Source of the DNA: WHSW01 sp963705955
GTDB taxonomy: Bacteria; Actinomycetota; Thermoleophilia; Solirubrobacterales; 70-9
Direction of reading: 5' to 3'
Length of the DNA stretch: 64,000 nt
NCBI GenBank assembly: GCA_963705955.1
Contig: CAVPLH010000006.1
Location: 310,001-374,000, forward strand
Part shown: one piece after another, positions 61,603-64,000 of the stretch
Layout: each line of letters opens with the position of its first letter
Numbering within the stretch: position 1 is the stretch's first letter
Notes under the pieces: model-generated
The model's input: only the letters and a program-made list of their open reading frames with translations
Database searches by the model: none
Told to the model about the DNA's origin: nothing
Program-made: the position numbers and the translations under genes

Positions 61603-62337
61603 GTGGCGCGGGTGACCGAGCCGGCGCTGATCGAGCTCGTCTCGGAGCCGGAAGGGGGCCGCGCGTATGAGGCGTCGCTGATGCCGGGGATCGCCGATGC
61701 GAACGGCGCCGGGCGGGTCCGGGTCGACGCGATCGCACGTTGGCTCCAGGACGTTGCCTACCACGACCTGATCGACGCCGGGTTCACGGGCCCCGGAGTC
61801 TGGATCGTGCGTAGGGCACGGCTTCGGATCGAGGTCTTCCCGCGGTTCGGCGAGCGGCTGGTCGCGCGCACGTTCTGCAGCGGGCTCGGCCGCTTCTCGG
61901 CCGAGCGTCGGACGACGGTGACCGGCGCTTCGGCTCGCGTCGAATCGGTCGGCCTCTGGGTCTGGCTCGACGCCGAGACGTTGCGGCCGTCGCGCTTTCC
62001 GCCCGAGTTCGTCGACCTCTACGCGGCGAGCACCGCTGGTCGCGACGCGCCGGTCCGGCTGCGACACCCGCAGCCTCCCGAGGGCTGCGAGCGTCGGCCG
62101 TGGCGGTTTCGGGCCGCCGACGTCGATGCCGCCGGTCACGTCAACAACTCCCACCACTGGGCGCCGCTCGAGGAGGAGTTCTCGGGGGCCGACCCGCGCT
62201 CGTTCGACGCCGAGATCGAGTACCGCGAGCCGGCGATGCCCGGCGACGCGGTCGTCCTCAGCGACGGTGACTGGCACTGGATCGCCGCCCCTGCCGGCGG
62301 TCTTCATGCGTCGATCCGCGTTGCGGCTCGCGGCTGA
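61603..62337 (+). CDS. Acyl-ACP thioesterase-like hot-dog protein
   Basis: 244 residues from GTG 61603 (or GTG 61612). Two hot-dog halves: GRVRVDAIARWLQDVAYHDL, VWIVRRARLRIEVFPRFGER, and ADVDAAGHVNNSHHWAPLEE with the Asn-His pair (HVNNSHH) typical of FatA/FatB-type acyl-ACP thioesterases. It should release an acyl chain from ACP or CoA. It follows the monooxygenase by 22 bases and may act on products of the operon. Confidence 0.8.
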   Translation: MARVTEPALIELVSEPEGGRAYEASLMPGIADANGAGRVRVDAIARWLQDVAYHDLIDAGFTGPGVWIVRRARLRIEVFPRFGERLVARTFCSGLGRFSAERRTTVTGASARVESVGLWVWLDAETLRPSRFPPEFVDLYAASTAGRDAPVRLRHPQPPEGCERRPWRFRAADVDAAGHVNNSHHWAPLEEEFSGADPRSFDAEIEYREPAMPGDAVVLSDGDWHWIAAPAGGLHASIRVAARG

Positions 62338-62359
62338 GCGAGCCGAGCCGCGGCCCCGT

Positions 62360-63424
62360 TCAGTCGCCGCTCGCCCGGGTCTCGAGCACGTCGGGCCACT
62401 CGGACGGGGGCGCGTCCGGGCGCCGGATCTTCTCCGGCCTGCCGGCCGGCAGGCCGCCCAGTAGCGCGGCGTTCTCCGGCTCGCGGAGCTGTGCCGCCAC
62501 GGTCCGCCGCGCGACCTCGATCACCCGGTTTCGGTTCCGGGTGCTCATCAGATTGCGGCTCATCGTCTCCAGGTCTTCGCCGAGCGGCTGGACGAGGACG
62601 ACCGGGACTCCGGCGCCGCGCATCTTCTTCGCCTCGTGGCCGAGCCGCTGCCCCGAGGCGCGACGGAACAGCAGCGTGCCCCACTCGCGCGGATCGAGCG
62701 CCCGGATCGGGTGCAGCGAGGAGGTCGGGTTGAGGCAGATCACGAGGTCGAGTCGCTCGTCGCGGATCACGTCGAGGTTCGAGGCCGAGTAGACGCCGCC
62801 GTCGACGTAGCGGCGTCCGCCGATCTTCACGGGGTGGTAGAAGCCCGGCACGGCGCAAGACGCCGCGACGGCCTCGGCGAGCTCGGCGGCCGGCGCGCCC
62901 GGGCGACCGAACGCGACCCGGCGTCCGGTCGCGTAGTCGCAGGCGATCACCCAGAGCCCCGGGTGCGGGCCCCAGCCCTCGGGGACGACCCGGCGTACCT
63001 GGTCGGCGAGCGGCTCGGTGGATACCGGGCCGCGCGGCAGCCAGGCGCTGATCGTCGCGGCGGGGGTGTGGCGGCCCGGGCGCAGCAGGCTGCGGACGCC
63101 GAGCTGCCATGAGCCGGGCCCGATCGGAGGCCATCCACCGTGGTAGCGGAACACGGCACCCCCGGAGCGGTCGGCGTCGGCGGCCGGACGTCCGCTCGCG
63201 TCCGCGACGCCCTCGAACGTCTCGCCTGCCGAGTGCGCGACCATGAACCACGCCGGGACCCCGGCGCCGAGCAGCGCTCCGAGCATCGAGCCGGCCGAGG
63301 TACCGACGATCCGCTCGGCGCTCCCCGGATCCCAGCCCGTGACCTCGGCGAGCGCGTCGAGGCCCCCGGTCAGCCAGGCGCCGCCCTGGACGCCTCCTGC
63401 TCCGAGGACGAGACCGACCCTCAC
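62360..63424 (-). CDS. Patatin-like phospholipase
   Basis: 354 residues, ATG 63424. The nucleophile motif GTSAGS near residue 42 with the oxyanion GAGGVQGGA near 8, and the Asp of the dyad in VDGGVYSASN near 214. Acts as a serine lipid acyl hydrolase on phospholipids. Long Pro/Arg-rich regions in the middle are typical of actinobacterial members. Nothing suggests secretion. It is followed downstream by the catalase-related gene on the same strand. Confidence 0.85.
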   Translation of the reverse strand: MRVGLVLGAGGVQGGAWLTGGLDALAEVTGWDPGSAERIVGTSAGSMLGALLGAGVPAWFMVAHSAGETFEGVADASGRPAADADRSGGAVFRYHGGWPPIGPGSWQLGVRSLLRPGRHTPAATISAWLPRGPVSTEPLADQVRRVVPEGWGPHPGLWVIACDYATGRRVAFGRPGAPAAELAEAVAASCAVPGFYHPVKIGGRRYVDGGVYSASNLDVIRDERLDLVICLNPTSSLHPIRALDPREWGTLLFRRASGQRLGHEAKKMRGAGVPVVLVQPLGEDLETMSRNLMSTRNRNRVIEVARRTVAAQLREPENAALLGGLPAGRPEKIRRPDAPPSEWPDVLETRASGD

Positions 63425-63434
63425 GACGCTGAGG

Positions 63435-64000
63435 TTATCCGGAGCGTCGGGTGTGCGAGCGATCGTAGACGGACGGGCGGAAGCGCAACACCGGGTCGGC
63501 CGAGGGCTCGATTCCGTCGACCAGCCGCATCGGGTCGAAGACGATCCCGTCGTCCGCGTCGGGATCGGTCGCGGTGACCTCGAGGGTGCCGGCGATCAGC
63601 CGCTCGCAATCCTCCGCCCAGCTCGACGACGGGTCGTCGGGGTCGTCCCGCGGGCCGGCGACCCGGACCTCGAGCTGCATCCGCACCGGTCCGCGACCGA
63701 GGCGCTCGGCGAGCTCCTCGAACAGGTAGTCGGCTCCGCGCCGCATCGCCTCCTGCTTCGAGAAGTCGGGCTCGTCGACGGTCGGAAGCCAGCGGTAGCG
63801 CACGTAGCGGGCGCCGCCGTCGGCGTCGGTCCATCGGTAGGCGTGAAACGGGTAGTAATGGCGGGCGGCGAAGCTCGCCCGCCGCCCCATCACCCGGTTC
63901 GCCTCCGGAAGCCTCGCGATCGCTCCGGGGTAGCGAATCGCGAAGCCCGGAAATCGCAGCAGCGCTCCGAGCGACGGCTTCGAGATCGCCATCGCGGCCA
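63435..64000 (-). CDS. Catalase-related (SrpA-like) protein, possibly 5' partial
   Basis: The visible part encodes HYYPFHAYRWTDADGGARY, the heme-peroxidase family stretch VRYRWLPTVDEPDFSKQEA, FEELAERLGRGPVRMQLEV and SWAEDCERLIAGTLEVT, ending FDPMRLVDGIEPSADPVLRF, which is the C-terminal part of mono-functional catalase-like peroxidases. An ATG at 63992 could be the start of a short protein, but the frame continues to the window edge and the family has a longer N-terminus with the active-site His. Completeness cannot be judged. Confidence 0.6.
   Translation of the reverse strand, partial: AAMAISKPSLGALLRFPGFAIRYPGAIARLPEANRVMGRRASFAARHYYPFHAYRWTDADGGARYVRYRWLPTVDEPDFSKQEAMRRGADYLFEELAERLGRGPVRMQLEVRVAGPRDDPDDPSSSWAEDCERLIAGTLEVTATDPDADDGIVFDPMRLVDGIEPSADPVLRFRPSVYDRSHTRRSG

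Noticed and set aside
1..64000. CRISPR arrays, tRNA or rRNA genes
   Set aside because: No regularly spaced direct repeats and no cloverleaf or rRNA-like segment were seen by eye.

Overview
The window is high-GC DNA (close to 70% G+C) with dense, mostly non-overlapping genes, many GTG and TTG starts, and families typical of soil Actinomycetota: STAND-type AAA/TPR regulators with class III cyclase domains, a SARP-type regulator, an MMPL transporter, DUF2993, RDD and SHOCT proteins. My best guess is a member of the Thermoleophilia/Solirubrobacterales. That is an inference from gene content; no rRNA or other phylogenetic marker is present.

Layout. 0-4.5 kb: the start of a homodimeric-type pyruvate dehydrogenase E1, a secreted M14 carboxypeptidase and a small unknown protein. 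4.6-15.9 kb: a regulatory block with a histone-H1-like basic peptide, a catalytically intact class III cyclase fused to an ATPase and TPRs, a Crp/Fnr regulator, an MFS carrier fused to a cyclic-nucleotide-binding domain, a giant SARP regulator carrying a dead cyclase domain, and two tiny paralogous secreted proteins. 16-27.4 kb: cell-envelope and housekeeping genes (NodB deacetylase, PAP2 phosphatase, nuclease, nicotinate PRT-like enzyme, lactate-oxidase-like flavoprotein, NmrA-like reductase, GH3 lipoprotein, HD-GYP protein), interrupted at 20.35 kb by a junction of two 5'-truncated genes. 27.4-31.9 kb: gene remnants, tandem SnoaL proteins, an IS110-type element, a class III aminotransferase and a copper-storage protein. 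31.9-45.3 kb: acyl-CoA dehydrogenase and hydrolase sharing an operator with a MerR regulator, phosphoesterase, RDD protein, an aldehyde dehydrogenase fused to a GMC oxidoreductase, a TetR gene facing an internally deleted haloalkane dehalogenase, and a split MMPL transporter. 45.3-53.3 kb: AbiEi/DUF559 protein, hydrolase, DUF2993, a membrane PI-PLC-like protein, a glycosyltransferase-deacetylase fusion and two membrane proteins. 53.4-64 kb: an acetone-carboxylase-like operon (beta, alpha and gamma subunits with a hydrolase between), a PhyH dioxygenase, a flavin monooxygenase, a thioesterase, a patatin and a catalase-related protein.

How the genes fit together. The 4.6-15.9 kb block looks like one signalling neighbourhood: it holds one cyclase that should make a cyclic nucleotide, two proteins with cyclic-nucleotide-binding folds, and a SARP with three 11-bp-phased TAAG repeats in front of it. 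The right-hand half is rich in enzymes for ketones, alcohols, aldehydes and acyl-CoAs, consistent with a catabolic lifestyle.

Caution. About 22 reading-frame breaks were found, most of them in the carboxylase operon. At 13 of these, removing one C directly after a CGAG tetramer restores the frame. Several genes are also cut by sharp deletions. Some of this may be sequencing or assembly error, so genes with broken frames are described by their restored homology.
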